DNA of 64,000 nt, from NCBI GenBank assembly GCA_030584105.1, contig CP129491.1, forward strand, positions 744,001-808,000, read 5' to 3'. Position numbers and translations under genes: made by a program. Source of the stretch: UTCHB3 sp002050155. GTDB taxonomy: Bacteria > Bacteroidota > Ignavibacteria > Ignavibacteriales > Ignavibacteriaceae. This document shows, piece after piece, positions 1 through 9,438 of this stretch (the stretch's first letter is position 1; each line of letters opens with the position of its first letter). The notes under the pieces are model-generated. The model searched no databases, was not told the origin of the DNA, and was given only the letters and a program-made list of their open reading frames with translations.

Positions 1-56
1 ATTCGGTGAAACAATTTATAAGAAACGAAGATCAAGGGGCTGAGTTGGAAGATTAA
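1..56 (+). CDS. 3' end of an upstream gene (partial)
   Basis: An open frame enters from the left edge in the frame starting at base 3. It encodes about 17 residues ending NEDQGAELED and stops at TAA 54-56, some 70 bases before lpdA. The charged tail looks like a normal protein C-terminus, but it is too short to identify, and an open frame this short could occur by chance. The gene would lie on the same strand as the lpdA cluster. Confidence 0.35.
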   Translation, partial: SVKQFIRNEDQGAELED

Positions 57-64
57 ACTCTTCC

Positions 65-95
65 TTTATTGACTCGCAAAAAATCTGTATATTTA
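65..95 (+). promoter_or_regulatory. possible promoter for the lpdA cluster
   Basis: TTTA (65-68), a 19-base spacer and TATATTTA (88-95) resemble the Bacteroidota promoter TTTG-N19-TANNTTTG, with the last base of each box changed. It lies 34 bases before the lpdA start. The match is imperfect, so this is only a candidate. Confidence 0.25.
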
Positions 96-129
96 AAACT
101 GATTTTACTTCAAATTCGAGGAACATCTA

Positions 130-1530
130 ATGTCGAAATACGACCTTGCCATCCTGGGCGGAGGCCCCGGCGGATATGTAGCTGCAATCAGAGCCGGGCA
201 ATTGGGTTTTAAGACCGTAGTAATTGATAAAGATAATCTGGGCGGTATTTGCCTGAACTGGGGGTGTATTCCCACAAAATCTCTCCTTAAAAACGCTGAA
301 ATTTATGATACACTTACAAACCGAAGTGGTGAGTTTGGTATTTCTTTTAAGGAACTGAACATCGACTTTACTAAGGTGATTAAGAGGAGCCGCGACATTT
401 CTTCGCGTATCTCAAAAAATGTTGAGATGTTGATCAATAAAAATAAAGTTGACAGAATCAGAGGTTTTGGCAAATTAACAAGCCCAAAAACAATCGACAT
501 CCTTGATGAAGAAGGAAAAACCACACAGACTATAGAAGCCGGCAAAATAATTATTGCCACCGGTGCGAGACCCCGCGGCGTGCCTTCGATTCCGGTTGAC
601 AGAAAAGATATAATCACCAGCACCGAAGCAATGAGCCTGCCGGAGCTGCCCGAAAGCATGGTAATAGTCGGCGCAGGTGCAATAGGTATTGAGTTTGCAT
701 ATTTCTATTCGGTACTTGGCACAAAAGTGACTATTGTTGAGATGCTGGATAGAATATTGCCGATAGAAGATAAAGATATCTCAAATGAACTGGCAAAATC
801 ATTCCGTAAACGGGGTATAGAAATTCACACCGGCGCAACTGTAGAATCTGCCACGCCGGGTGAAGGCGGTGTAACGGTAATAATCAAAAAAGGTGAAGAA
901 AAAATTGAGCTGAAAGCGGATAAAGTGCTATCAGCAATAGGAGTTACGGGGAATGTTGAAGGCATTGGTTTAGAAGAAATTGGAGTTGAACTCTTCAAAA
1001 ATCATATAAAAGTTGATAAAAACGACTACTCAACTAATATAAAAGGCGTTTATGCAATTGGCGATGTAATTGGGCCACCCTGGTTGGCTCATGTTGCAAG
1101 TGCAGAAGGCATTCACTGTGTTGAAAAAATTGCCGGTCTAAACCCAAACCCGGTTGACTACGGAAATATTCCGGGCTGCACCTATTGCCAACCACAGGTT
1201 GCAAGCATAGGCATGACCGAAGAGAAAGCGAAAGAAATGGGGTACACCGTTAAAATCGGCAGATTTCCGTTTATGGCTTCCGGAAAAGCTTTTGCAATCG
1301 GCGAACGGGAAGGATTCGTAAAGCTTGTTTTTGACGACAAATACGGCGAACTGCTTGGAGCGCATATCATTGGGTCGGAAGCAACGGAAATGATTGCCGA
1401 GTTAGGCATCGCCCGTGCTCTTGAAGCCACTTATGAAACCATTATTAAAACTGTGCACGCACACCCGACATTATCAGAGGCGATAATGGAAGCGGCGGGC
1501 GTGGCAAACGGCGAGGCAATTCATATCTAA
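130..1530 (+). CDS. lpdA: dihydrolipoyl dehydrogenase (E3)
   Basis: FAD-dependent E3 component of 2-oxo acid dehydrogenase complexes; it reoxidises the dihydrolipoyl arm of E2 and passes electrons to NAD+. The 466-residue protein has full family length. Visible are the N-terminal FAD dinucleotide fold (GGGPGGYVAA), the redox disulfide CLNWGC (Cys41/Cys46), a second nucleotide fold (VIVGAGAIGIEFAYFYSVLG), the FAD-binding motif YAIGDV and the C-terminal active-site HAHPTLSEA. It opens a tight cluster: lipB begins two bases after its stop, followed by E1, E2 and lipA, so this E3 probably serves the complex encoded here, although E3 is often shared between complexes. Confidence 0.96.
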   Translation: MSKYDLAILGGGPGGYVAAIRAGQLGFKTVVIDKDNLGGICLNWGCIPTKSLLKNAEIYDTLTNRSGEFGISFKELNIDFTKVIKRSRDISSRISKNVEMLINKNKVDRIRGFGKLTSPKTIDILDEEGKTTQTIEAGKIIIATGARPRGVPSIPVDRKDIITSTEAMSLPELPESMVIVGAGAIGIEFAYFYSVLGTKVTIVEMLDRILPIEDKDISNELAKSFRKRGIEIHTGATVESATPGEGGVTVIIKKGEEKIELKADKVLSAIGVTGNVEGIGLEEIGVELFKNHIKVDKNDYSTNIKGVYAIGDVIGPPWLAHVASAEGIHCVEKIAGLNPNPVDYGNIPGCTYCQPQVASIGMTEEKAKEMGYTVKIGRFPFMASGKAFAIGEREGFVKLVFDDKYGELLGAHIIGSEATEMIAELGIARALEATYETIIKTVHAHPTLSEAIMEAAGVANGEAIHI

Positions 1531-1531
1531 G

Positions 1532-2200
1532 TTGCTGTTTTATTCGGACCTCGGCTTAGTTTCGTACCAAGAAACCTGGGACTTGCAAAAGACCCTGCTT
1601 ACCCAAAGACTGGAAGGAACAATAGAAGATACACTTCTGCTGCTTGAACATCCGAATACATACACACTTGGTAAAACGGCTGACCGTGCTAATTTAGTCG
1701 GCTCCGATGAGTATCTTGCGGAAAAACACATAGATGTTTTTGAGATCGACAGGGGTGGTGACATTACTTACCATGGGCCCGGGCAGCTGGTCGGGTACCC
1801 GATTATCAATCTGCAAAACTGGAAACCGGATACACACCTTTACCTTAGAACCATCGAAGAGATGATTATAAATGTTTTACGGCAATATGGTGTGGAATCG
1901 GGGCGGAAACCGGAATATACCGGAGTGTGGGTCGGCGAGGCTAAAATTGCGGCTATTGGAATAAAAATAAGCCGGTGGATAACGATGCACGGTTTTGCGT
2001 TCAACATCAATACCGATCTCGATCTTTTCAACGGGATAATTCCATGTGGAATAAAGGATAAAGAGGTAACATCGCTCGCAAAGCTTTTGGGGCGCGAGGT
2101 ACCAATTCAAGAAATTAAAATGAAAATCAAAACCGAGTTCGCCCATCTGTTCGGTTTTGATGAAATAAAGGATGTTAATGTACATCAGATGGTGATTTGA
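1532..2200 (+). CDS. lipB: octanoyltransferase LipB
   Basis: Transfers octanoyl groups from acyl carrier protein to the target lysine of lipoyl domains, the first step of lipoate assembly; LipA then inserts the sulfurs. At 222 residues it has normal length. The signature RGGDITYHGPGQLVGYP is complete, as are the catalytic lysine region AKIAAIGIKI and the thioester cysteine in IPCGIKDKEV. The start is TTG at 1532, one base after the lpdA stop, with no clear upstream alternative, which suggests translational coupling. Its substrate, the E2 with two lipoyl domains, lies 2 kb downstream. Confidence 0.95.
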   Translation: MLFYSDLGLVSYQETWDLQKTLLTQRLEGTIEDTLLLLEHPNTYTLGKTADRANLVGSDEYLAEKHIDVFEIDRGGDITYHGPGQLVGYPIINLQNWKPDTHLYLRTIEEMIINVLRQYGVESGRKPEYTGVWVGEAKIAAIGIKISRWITMHGFAFNINTDLDLFNGIIPCGIKDKEVTSLAKLLGREVPIQEIKMKIKTEFAHLFGFDEIKDVNVHQMVI

Positions 2201-2222
2201 TCAATAAAAAGTAAGGACAGAA

Positions 2223-4307
2223 ATGGCTAAAGTAACAACTTTGGAAGCTACCCAAACAAAGTCCAAGACTGCAGTCGGCGGAAACGGTGCATTTAAAGCA
2301 CACGATAAAGAAACACTCGCTTCTGTTTATCGTTATATGTATCTTTCGCGGCAGATCGACAATAAGGCTATGAACCTTTTGCGGCAGGGTAAATCATTTT
2401 TTCACATTGCCGGTGCGGGTCACGAGGCAATTCAAACAGCGCTCGGGCTACAGCTTGATCCTAAAAAAGACTGGCTTTTCCCATATTACCGTGATATGAA
2501 CTTAGCGTTAGTTGCCGGGATAACCCCTTATGAGTTTTTCCTGCAGCTTTTTGCCAAAGCGGATGACCCGGCTTGTGGCGGAAGGCAAATGCCGTGTCAC
2601 TACGGGATGAGGAAGCCGAATCAGATTCCGAGCCAATCCAGCCCGACGGGCACACAATTTTTACAGGCGGTAGGAACTGCACTTGCGAGTAAAGTTCAGA
2701 ATATCAACAATGTTTCTTATGTAAGCTCGGGGGAAGGAACCACCAGTCAGGGTGAATTTCACGAGGCAGTTAACTGGGCAGCGCGGGAAAAATTACCGGT
2801 TCTGTTTTGTATTCAGAACAACAGATACGCCATTTCGGTGCCTGTTTCAAGCCAAAGCGGCGGCAAGGGGCATAGTATTGCGGAAATGATGCAGGGATAT
2901 TCTAACCTTAAACGGATAAAAGTTGACGGAACTGACTTCTTTGAATCGTACAAAGCTGTTAAGGAAGCGATTGAATATATTAAAGCCGGTAACGGACCGG
3001 CTCTGATTGAAGCAGATACTGTCAGGCTTTATTCACACTCATCTTCTGATGACCACAGAAAATACAGAACTGCAGAAGAACTGAAAGAAGACCAAAAACA
3101 CGATCCGATAATTAAGTTTACAAATGAAGTTATCGCAAAAGGTGCTTTAACGGAAGAAGAATTAGAAGCTATTAGAATCGAAGCAGACGATACAATTTCA
3201 AAAGCTGTTGATGAGGCTTTTGCCGCAGAAAACCCCGACCCGGCAACAGCATTGAAATATGTTTACGATGAAAGTGGTTTACGGGAGTCGTTAAACTATG
3301 AAGCAAAAGAACCCGACGGCAAAAGCATCGTGATGGTTGACGCAATCAACCACGCTTTGATGGAAGAAATGGCGCTCAACGAAAAAATTTATGTGTTTGG
3401 TGAAGATGTTGCCGATAAAAAAGGCGGTGTGTTCACGGCAACCAAAGGGCTTTCAACAACTTACGGAGATCAGAGAGTATTTAACAGCCCGCTTGCAGAA
3501 GCCAGTATCGCCGGTGTAGCTAACGGAATGGCTTTGGCAGGCTTGAAACCTGTGGTTGAAATGCAATTTGGTGACTATATCTGGCCCGCTTTTATGCAGT
3601 TAAAAAATGAAACGGCAACATTTCGTTATCGTTCAAATAATGCCTGGGCTACTCCTGTTGTAACAAGAGTTGCCGTTGGCGGCTACATACACGGAGGCGT
3701 TTACCACAGCCAAAGCATTGAATCGATTTTTGCACATGTACCGGGTATATTTGTGGCTTTTCCTTCAAATTCAGCTGACGCAAAGGGTTTGCTTAAAACT
3801 GCAATGAGGATTAACGATCCCGTTCTGTTTTGTGAGCACAAGGGGCTTTACAGACAGTCGTTTGCGATGGCACCGGAACCCGATTCAGAATATATGATAC
3901 CTTTCGGTAAAGCCAGAATTGCACGAGTGGGAAGCGACCTAACCGTTGTTACCTGGGGTGCTTTAGTTTGGGAAGCCCTGTTAGCAGCAAAAAGGCTGCA
4001 GGAAGAAGGGGTTAGTGTTGAAGTTATTGATGTTAGAACAATAAATCCTTTGGATTCAGAAGCGATTTACAACTCCGTCAGAAAGACAGGGAAAGCCATT
4101 GTGATACACGAAGATACAATTACCGGTGGTTTTGGCGCTGAAGTTGTGGCGAGAATTTCCGCCGAGTGTTTTGAACACTTGGACGGACCCGTTAAAAGAT
4201 ACGCTGCAACCGACACACCGATTCCATACAGCCCTATGCTTGAGAATGTAGTTCTTCCATCAAGAGAAGGTGTATATAAAGCTATTAAAGAATTGGCTCA
4301 ATATTAA
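2223..4307 (+). CDS. 2-oxo acid dehydrogenase E1, fused alpha and beta subunits
   Basis: Thiamine-diphosphate decarboxylase component. In this 694-residue protein the alpha part (about 1-350) is joined to the beta part (about 370-694), which are separate genes in many bacteria. The alpha part carries the ThDP/Mg motif from SSGEGTTSQGEFHEA to QNNRYAIS and the phospho-loop-like YSHSSSDDHRKYR; the beta part carries GEDVADKKGG and FNSPLAEASIAGVANGMA. The loop and the TDKV lipoyl sites of the partner E2 resemble branched-chain enzymes as much as pyruvate dehydrogenase, so the substrate is left open. The ThDP motif starts GEG instead of the usual GDG. Confidence 0.9.
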   Translation: MAKVTTLEATQTKSKTAVGGNGAFKAHDKETLASVYRYMYLSRQIDNKAMNLLRQGKSFFHIAGAGHEAIQTALGLQLDPKKDWLFPYYRDMNLALVAGITPYEFFLQLFAKADDPACGGRQMPCHYGMRKPNQIPSQSSPTGTQFLQAVGTALASKVQNINNVSYVSSGEGTTSQGEFHEAVNWAAREKLPVLFCIQNNRYAISVPVSSQSGGKGHSIAEMMQGYSNLKRIKVDGTDFFESYKAVKEAIEYIKAGNGPALIEADTVRLYSHSSSDDHRKYRTAEELKEDQKHDPIIKFTNEVIAKGALTEEELEAIRIEADDTISKAVDEAFAAENPDPATALKYVYDESGLRESLNYEAKEPDGKSIVMVDAINHALMEEMALNEKIYVFGEDVADKKGGVFTATKGLSTTYGDQRVFNSPLAEASIAGVANGMALAGLKPVVEMQFGDYIWPAFMQLKNETATFRYRSNNAWATPVVTRVAVGGYIHGGVYHSQSIESIFAHVPGIFVAFPSNSADAKGLLKTAMRINDPVLFCEHKGLYRQSFAMAPEPDSEYMIPFGKARIARVGSDLTVVTWGALVWEALLAAKRLQEEGVSVEVIDVRTINPLDSEAIYNSVRKTGKAIVIHEDTITGGFGAEVVARISAECFEHLDGPVKRYAATDTPIPYSPMLENVVLPSREGVYKAIKELAQY

Positions 4308-4321
4308 TTCAAGGATTTAAC

Positions 4322-6322
4322 ATGAACATTGACATCTTAATGCCGAAAATGGGCGAAAGTGTTACCGAAGGTACTGTAATTAAATGGCATAAGAAACCGG
4401 GTGATAAGGTTGCGAAAGATGAAATTATTTTTGAGATAAGCACTGATAAGGTTGATACGGAAATTCCCTCGCCCGAAGAAGGGTTTTTGAGCGAAATATT
4501 GGTCCAGGAACAGGAAACCGTAGCCGTTGGAGTGGTGGTTGCGAGGCTTTCAGTGGGGGCTGATGCTTCGGCTGAGGCACCTGTGAGAAGCGCACCCGCC
4601 CCGGAATCAGGAAGTGTTGCTGCTTCAACTGCGGCAGTACCTGCCGATGAAGGCTCCGGAACCACTGATTTATTCGGCGGAGCACAGCAACAGACAACTA
4701 CTACAACAGCAACCGCACCCGAACCTGTGGCACCAACCGTTGAAACGCCGGCAGTTTCGGCACCTGCAGCCTCGGCACCAACCGAAGGTACACCACCTGA
4801 GCCGGCAGCCCTTGCACCAGCCGGGGGAAATGTAATAGATATCCCAATGCCCAAAATGGGTGAATCGGTGATGGAAGGCACAATTATTAAATGGCACAAG
4901 CAAGTTGGCGAACCGGTTAAACTTGACGAAACATTTTTTGAAATAAGCACTGATAAAGTTGATACGGAAATTACCTCACCGGCGGATGGCGTAGTTGCCG
5001 AAATTTTAGTGAATGAACAGGAAACTGTTTCTGTCGGAACGATTGTTGCAAGGCTTTCCACTTCAGGTGGGGCAGTTCAGGCGCAAAGTGGGGCAGCGGT
5101 TACTTCACCGGTGGCACAACCTGAAGTTGCAACATCAGTAGCGGCAACTGGTTCTGCGCAAGCCGCACCTTCTATGCACGATGTTGTGGCACAAAATGCA
5201 GCCGGCTCAGCAGAGGCAATGGCAGGTTCTGCTTATACACCTGCAGTACCTTCGGCAGGCAGTAGTGGAGAAGCACCAACCGGCGATAAATTCTTCTCAC
5301 CTTTGGTGATGAATATAGCCCGCAAAGAAGGTATTTCAATATCAGAATTAGAATCGATTAACGGCACCGGAATTGGCGGAAGAGTTACAAAAAACGATGT
5401 TCTGTCATATCTGCAAAACAGAAGCAAAGCGCCCGCTCAGGCTGCACCTCAACCTGCAACGCCTTCAGCACCTGTTTCAGCTCCTGCACCTGCGACACCT
5501 GTTACTCCGGCTTACACTGCACCGGCGACTTCGCAAACGGCACCAAGCGCCTCGGTGGCTGCAATTCCTGTTTCGCAACCGAGTGTAAAGCCACAATTTA
5601 CATTTTCCGGTGGTGATGTTGAAATTACGCCAATGGATAATATCCGCAGAAAAATAATGGAACACATGGTTCACAGTCGTGATACTGCTGTTCATGTTGC
5701 CGGATTGGTGGAAGTGGATATGAGCCGCGTACAAAGATACATTGCGCAACATCGGGCTGAGATTGAACGAACCGAGGGTGTTAAACTCACTTACATGTCG
5801 TTTATCTCACATGCCGTTATCCGTGCTCTTCGTGAATATCCGCTTGTGAACTCAACAATTGAAGGCGATAAGATAATCACAAAGAAATTTGTTAATCTTG
5901 GCATTGCCGTTGCAGTTCAGCCGAACGGCTTGATTGTGCCTAACATTAAAAATGCACAGGATAAGAATATTGTTGGGCTGGCAAAAGCCGTGAATGATGT
6001 GGCGGTGCGTGCAAGAAACAGAAAACTGACGCCTGATGATATTACAAACGGAACATTTTCCATTACGAATTATGGCGTATTTGGAACGCTTTTTGGAACA
6101 CCGATTATCAATCAACCCGAAGTGGCAATTTTGGGCGTGGGGGCAGTGGTGAAAAGGGCGGTTGTCGTTGAAATTGACGGAACTGACACCATTGCAATTA
6201 AACCGATGATGTACCTTACACTCTCTCATGACCATCGCTTAGTTGACGGTATGCTCGGCGGGTTGTTCCTGAAGGCAATTAAAGAGAATCTTGAAAACTT
6301 AAATGATAATTTGATTTACTGA
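4322..6322 (+). CDS. 2-oxo acid dehydrogenase E2 acyltransferase with two lipoyl domains
   Basis: Core acyltransferase of the complex; it carries the acyl group on lipoyl arms and passes it to CoA. Domains in order: lipoyl domain 1 (1-80, lipoyl lysine K43 in STDKVDTE), an Ala/Pro/Thr linker, lipoyl domain 2 (170-250, K212), a second Ala/Pro linker, a peripheral-subunit-binding domain (about 322-360, FFSPLVMNIARKEGIS), a third Ala/Pro linker and the catalytic domain (about 430-666) with SHDHRLVDG (His638). TDKV rather than TDKA is more usual in branched-chain or succinyl-type E2, so the name is kept general. The low-complexity linkers produce spurious open frames on both strands. The lipA start abuts its stop. 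Confidence 0.92.
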   Translation: MNIDILMPKMGESVTEGTVIKWHKKPGDKVAKDEIIFEISTDKVDTEIPSPEEGFLSEILVQEQETVAVGVVVARLSVGADASAEAPVRSAPAPESGSVAASTAAVPADEGSGTTDLFGGAQQQTTTTTATAPEPVAPTVETPAVSAPAASAPTEGTPPEPAALAPAGGNVIDIPMPKMGESVMEGTIIKWHKQVGEPVKLDETFFEISTDKVDTEITSPADGVVAEILVNEQETVSVGTIVARLSTSGGAVQAQSGAAVTSPVAQPEVATSVAATGSAQAAPSMHDVVAQNAAGSAEAMAGSAYTPAVPSAGSSGEAPTGDKFFSPLVMNIARKEGISISELESINGTGIGGRVTKNDVLSYLQNRSKAPAQAAPQPATPSAPVSAPAPATPVTPAYTAPATSQTAPSASVAAIPVSQPSVKPQFTFSGGDVEITPMDNIRRKIMEHMVHSRDTAVHVAGLVEVDMSRVQRYIAQHRAEIERTEGVKLTYMSFISHAVIRALREYPLVNSTIEGDKIITKKFVNLGIAVAVQPNGLIVPNIKNAQDKNIVGLAKAVNDVAVRARNRKLTPDDITNGTFSITNYGVFGTLFGTPIINQPEVAILGVGAVVKRAVVVEIDGTDTIAIKPMMYLTLSHDHRLVDGMLGGLFLKAIKENLENLNDNLIY

Positions 6323-7267
6323 TTGAAAGAGATGAATATTTTGGACAGAAAAACGATTAATAAGCACCAAAGAGACTATGCGAATACCAATGCCAACGCA
6401 AGAACTTTAGCAGGCAGAAGACCCGAATGGTTAAAAGTTAAACTACCGACAGGAAAAAACTATACTGAAGTTAAAAATTTAGTTAAAAAGAATAAACTTA
6501 ACACTGTTTGCGAAGAGGCTAAATGCCCCAATATTGCAGAATGTTGGAACCGTAGAACCGCAACATTTATGATTCTGGGTGATACTTGCACCCGAAGCTG
6601 TGGGTTTTGCAACATTAAAGTTGGATTGCCGACACATCTCGATCTTGATGAACCAAGAAGAGTTGCTGAAGCAGTGGCTCAGTTGCAGTTGAATCATGCG
6701 GTGATCACTTCGGTTAACCGCGATGAACTGCGTGACGGTGGGGCAAGAATATTTTCTGAAACCGTAAGACTGATAAGAGAATCTACACCGGGTTGTACTA
6801 TCGAAATACTTATTCCCGATTTTAAGGGTTATGAACCCGCCTTTGAAACCATTATGAAAAACCCACCCGATATATTAAACCACAACCTCGAAACTGTGGC
6901 ACCTCTTTATCATGTGGTGAGGCCTCAGGCAAAATATGAAAGAAGCCTTGATCTTATCGAATGGTTCCACAATCATGGGCTTAAAACGAAAAGCGGTATA
7001 ATGGTTGGAATTGGGGAGAACCAAGACCAGGTTATTGACCTTATGCACGATCTTGTTGAACACAATTGTGAAATTTTAACTATTGGGCAATATTTGCAGC
7101 CGACTGTTAACCATCTACCGGTAGATAGATTCGTTTCACCTGAAGAATTTGCATTCTACAAACAGGAAGGTTTGAAGATGGGTTTTGCGGTGGTTGAATC
7201 GGGTCCTTTGGTAAGAAGTTCCTATCATGCTGATAAACAAGCTCGTTTGGTTTCAGTGGGAAATTGA
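6323..7267 (+). CDS. lipA: lipoyl synthase LipA
   Basis: Radical-SAM enzyme that inserts two sulfurs into protein-bound octanoyl groups. The 314-residue protein has both iron-sulfur sites: the N-terminal auxiliary cluster CEEAKCPNIAEC and the radical-SAM CTRSCGFC; SAM-binding and C-terminal elements (PGCTIEILIPDF, SGIMVGIGE, GPLVRSSYHAD) are also present. The assigned start is TTG at 6323, directly after the E2 stop; ATG at 6332 (MNILDRK) is an equally good alternative. As the last gene of the cluster, it completes de novo lipoylation together with lipB. Confidence 0.95.
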   Translation: MKEMNILDRKTINKHQRDYANTNANARTLAGRRPEWLKVKLPTGKNYTEVKNLVKKNKLNTVCEEAKCPNIAECWNRRTATFMILGDTCTRSCGFCNIKVGLPTHLDLDEPRRVAEAVAQLQLNHAVITSVNRDELRDGGARIFSETVRLIRESTPGCTIEILIPDFKGYEPAFETIMKNPPDILNHNLETVAPLYHVVRPQAKYERSLDLIEWFHNHGLKTKSGIMVGIGENQDQVIDLMHDLVEHNCEILTIGQYLQPTVNHLPVDRFVSPEEFAFYKQEGLKMGFAVVESGPLVRSSYHADKQARLVSVGN

Positions 7268-7349
7268 TATTAAGAGCAAAAGAAAATATATTTTTTATCA
7301 TATTTATTTTGCGTTAATTTAAAATCAACTTTTTCAATTTTTTATATCT

Positions 7350-9425
7350 ATGAAGATCAATAAACTCCTTATCCTCACTGTTGTTCTCCAGGTAACTTTA
7401 TTTGCTCAGCAACAGGAAATCCCTTCGTTGAATGCTTTCAGAAAAGATGACAATTCAAAATATACTTCCGTGGGTAATTTAGGTATCACGATCACCAATT
7501 TTGGCACCTATGGGCATGGTTTTGCACTCTGGCCTCAGCAACCTTCGTGCGAGTATCCGAAGGGAAGTGGTATTGAGCATGTGTTCGACGGCGGGCTTTA
7601 CATTGGTGGTTTTATCAGCAACGACTCGCTTGGTTCGGGTAAAACCGGACCTTTTGTAACCACGGCAGCCGTTGACGCATCATCGGTTTCTGCAAGAGGT
7701 GGCGGTTTCGAGTTCACTAACGACAGAAACGCACGGGTAGTGGAAAGGTCTTCTCTGCTTACTTCTAAAAATTACCAGCCTTCTGCGATTTCTCACCAGG
7801 ATTTCGTTATGGATTTCACGGATACTAACTTGGTTTGGGAAAACGGTGAGCCGATACAGGAACACTCGCCTCTGGGAGTAGGGGTTCATTTGGAAACTTA
7901 TGCGTGGAACTTTCCGTTTGCGGACTTCTTTGTGATTTTTAACTATACAATTAAAAATGTTACAAACAAATACTTGGACAGCATTTATGTCGGGCTTTGG
8001 ACGGATGCGGTTGTAAGAAACACAAAGATTACCTCGCCGGGCGGAACTGCTTTCTTCAATAAGGGCGGCAACGGGTACATGGATTCAATACATGTTGCTT
8101 ACGAGTTTGATGCTGCCGGTGATCTTGGGTTCACAGACAGTTATATCGGAGTGCAATTTTTAGGCGCGGATGTTCCTTATGACAGTGTTAACTATGTTAC
8201 CTGGCAATTTAGAAACACTTCTGATCCACTGTTTTTTGCTCCACAGACCGATCACGAGAGATACACCAAAATGTTGGGCTTTTTCGGCGGTAATGCACGG
8301 TATAAATACGGAATTAACCCCGCAACCTTAAAGACTGCTACAAACAGATCGTTTCTGCTTTCAGTCGGCAGTTTGGGGAAATTAGCTCCCGGGGATTCGA
8401 TGAATGTTGTTTTCGCTATTGTTGCTGCAAAAAAATACGGCGATGATCCGGCTCCTTTGGACCTTGACGAACAAAGAAAAAACTTAGTTGCCAACGCTGA
8501 TTGGGCAATGCGTGCATACAGTGGGGAAGATAAGAACAGAAACGGGCAACTTGACCCCGGGGAAGATCTTGACGGTGATGGCAAAATTACCCGTTATATT
8601 CTTCCGGCGCCGCCGGTCTCACCAAAGGTGGTTGCCGTTCCGCAAAGCAATAAAGTTACACTTTACTGGGATAAATCGGCTGAAGAAAGTATTGACCCAA
8701 TTTCCGGTGAGAAAGATTTTGAAGGATACCGTATATACAGATCAAACGCCGGATTTGACTTTCAAAACAACCAATCAGACTTAGAAGCGTTGATTAAAAT
8801 GGCTGAGTTTGACAGCACAAATGCCCTTTTCTTCAACACCGGGTTCCGGCATATCAAGTTACCCGAAGCAAAGAAATTTGAAGGCGACCCTACCGAATAT
8901 TGGTATAAATTTGAAGTGGATAATCTGTTAAACGGCTGGCAATATCTCTTCAATGTAACGGCTTTTGATAAAGGAGACCCCGCTAACAGAATCGAAAGTT
9001 TAGAATCGAGTTATCTTTATAATGTCAAAAGAGTTATCCCGGGGACACTTCCAACATCAAAAGAAGATGTTGAGGTCGGAGTTTATCCGAACCCCTATTA
9101 TGGAAGTGCTTATTGGGATGGTTCTTTTGAAAGGTTAAGAAAAATCTATTTTTATAATCTGCCCGCAAACGCTGAAATAGTGATTTACACACTTGCCGGT
9201 GATGTAATTAAAAGACTTGAACACAACGGCAACTCTAACGGCAGCGATTTGAGATGGTTTGAGAACTACTCACCCGGTGCAAACCAGCAGATGTCGGGTG
9301 GTGAACATGCCTGGGATTTGATTTCAGACGGTGACCAGGCAATCGCCAGTGGGCTTTATTTCTTCTCTGTGAAGGATTTAGATACAGGGACGATTAAAAA
9401 AGGTAAGTTTTTAGTTATCAAATAA
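7350..9425 (+). CDS. secreted protein with T9SS C-terminal sorting domain
   Basis: A 691-residue exported protein. It starts with a signal peptide (MKINKLLILTVVLQVTLFAQ). The first half matches no family I can name. Around residue 395 is an Asp-rich, calcium-loop-like stretch (NRNGQLDPGEDLDGDG), followed by a fibronectin-III-like segment (VTLYWDKSA, FEGYRIYRS). The end is a T9SS type A sorting domain (VYPNPYYG to ASGLYFFSVKD, final KGKFLVIK), which in known systems directs secretion across the outer membrane and surface attachment. It starts the envelope cluster that runs to 18 kb. Function is not known. Confidence 0.8.
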   Translation: MKINKLLILTVVLQVTLFAQQQEIPSLNAFRKDDNSKYTSVGNLGITITNFGTYGHGFALWPQQPSCEYPKGSGIEHVFDGGLYIGGFISNDSLGSGKTGPFVTTAAVDASSVSARGGGFEFTNDRNARVVERSSLLTSKNYQPSAISHQDFVMDFTDTNLVWENGEPIQEHSPLGVGVHLETYAWNFPFADFFVIFNYTIKNVTNKYLDSIYVGLWTDAVVRNTKITSPGGTAFFNKGGNGYMDSIHVAYEFDAAGDLGFTDSYIGVQFLGADVPYDSVNYVTWQFRNTSDPLFFAPQTDHERYTKMLGFFGGNARYKYGINPATLKTATNRSFLLSVGSLGKLAPGDSMNVVFAIVAAKKYGDDPAPLDLDEQRKNLVANADWAMRAYSGEDKNRNGQLDPGEDLDGDGKITRYILPAPPVSPKVVAVPQSNKVTLYWDKSAEESIDPISGEKDFEGYRIYRSNAGFDFQNNQSDLEALIKMAEFDSTNALFFNTGFRHIKLPEAKKFEGDPTEYWYKFEVDNLLNGWQYLFNVTAFDKGDPANRIESLESSYLYNVKRVIPGTLPTSKEDVEVGVYPNPYYGSAYWDGSFERLRKIYFYNLPANAEIVIYTLAGDVIKRLEHNGNSNGSDLRWFENYSPGANQQMSGGEHAWDLISDGDQAIASGLYFFSVKDLDTGTIKKGKFLVIK

Positions 9426-9438
9426 AAAAGGATACAAA

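Noticed and set aside
4309..5061. Minus-strand 250-codon frame opposite E2
   Set aside because: Antisense of the repeated lipoyl domains and Ala/Pro linkers of a clearly real gene.
7268..7349. Promoter of the envelope cluster
   Set aside because: TATTTTG is present, but it is one base short of TANNTTTG and has no partner box, so no site is called.
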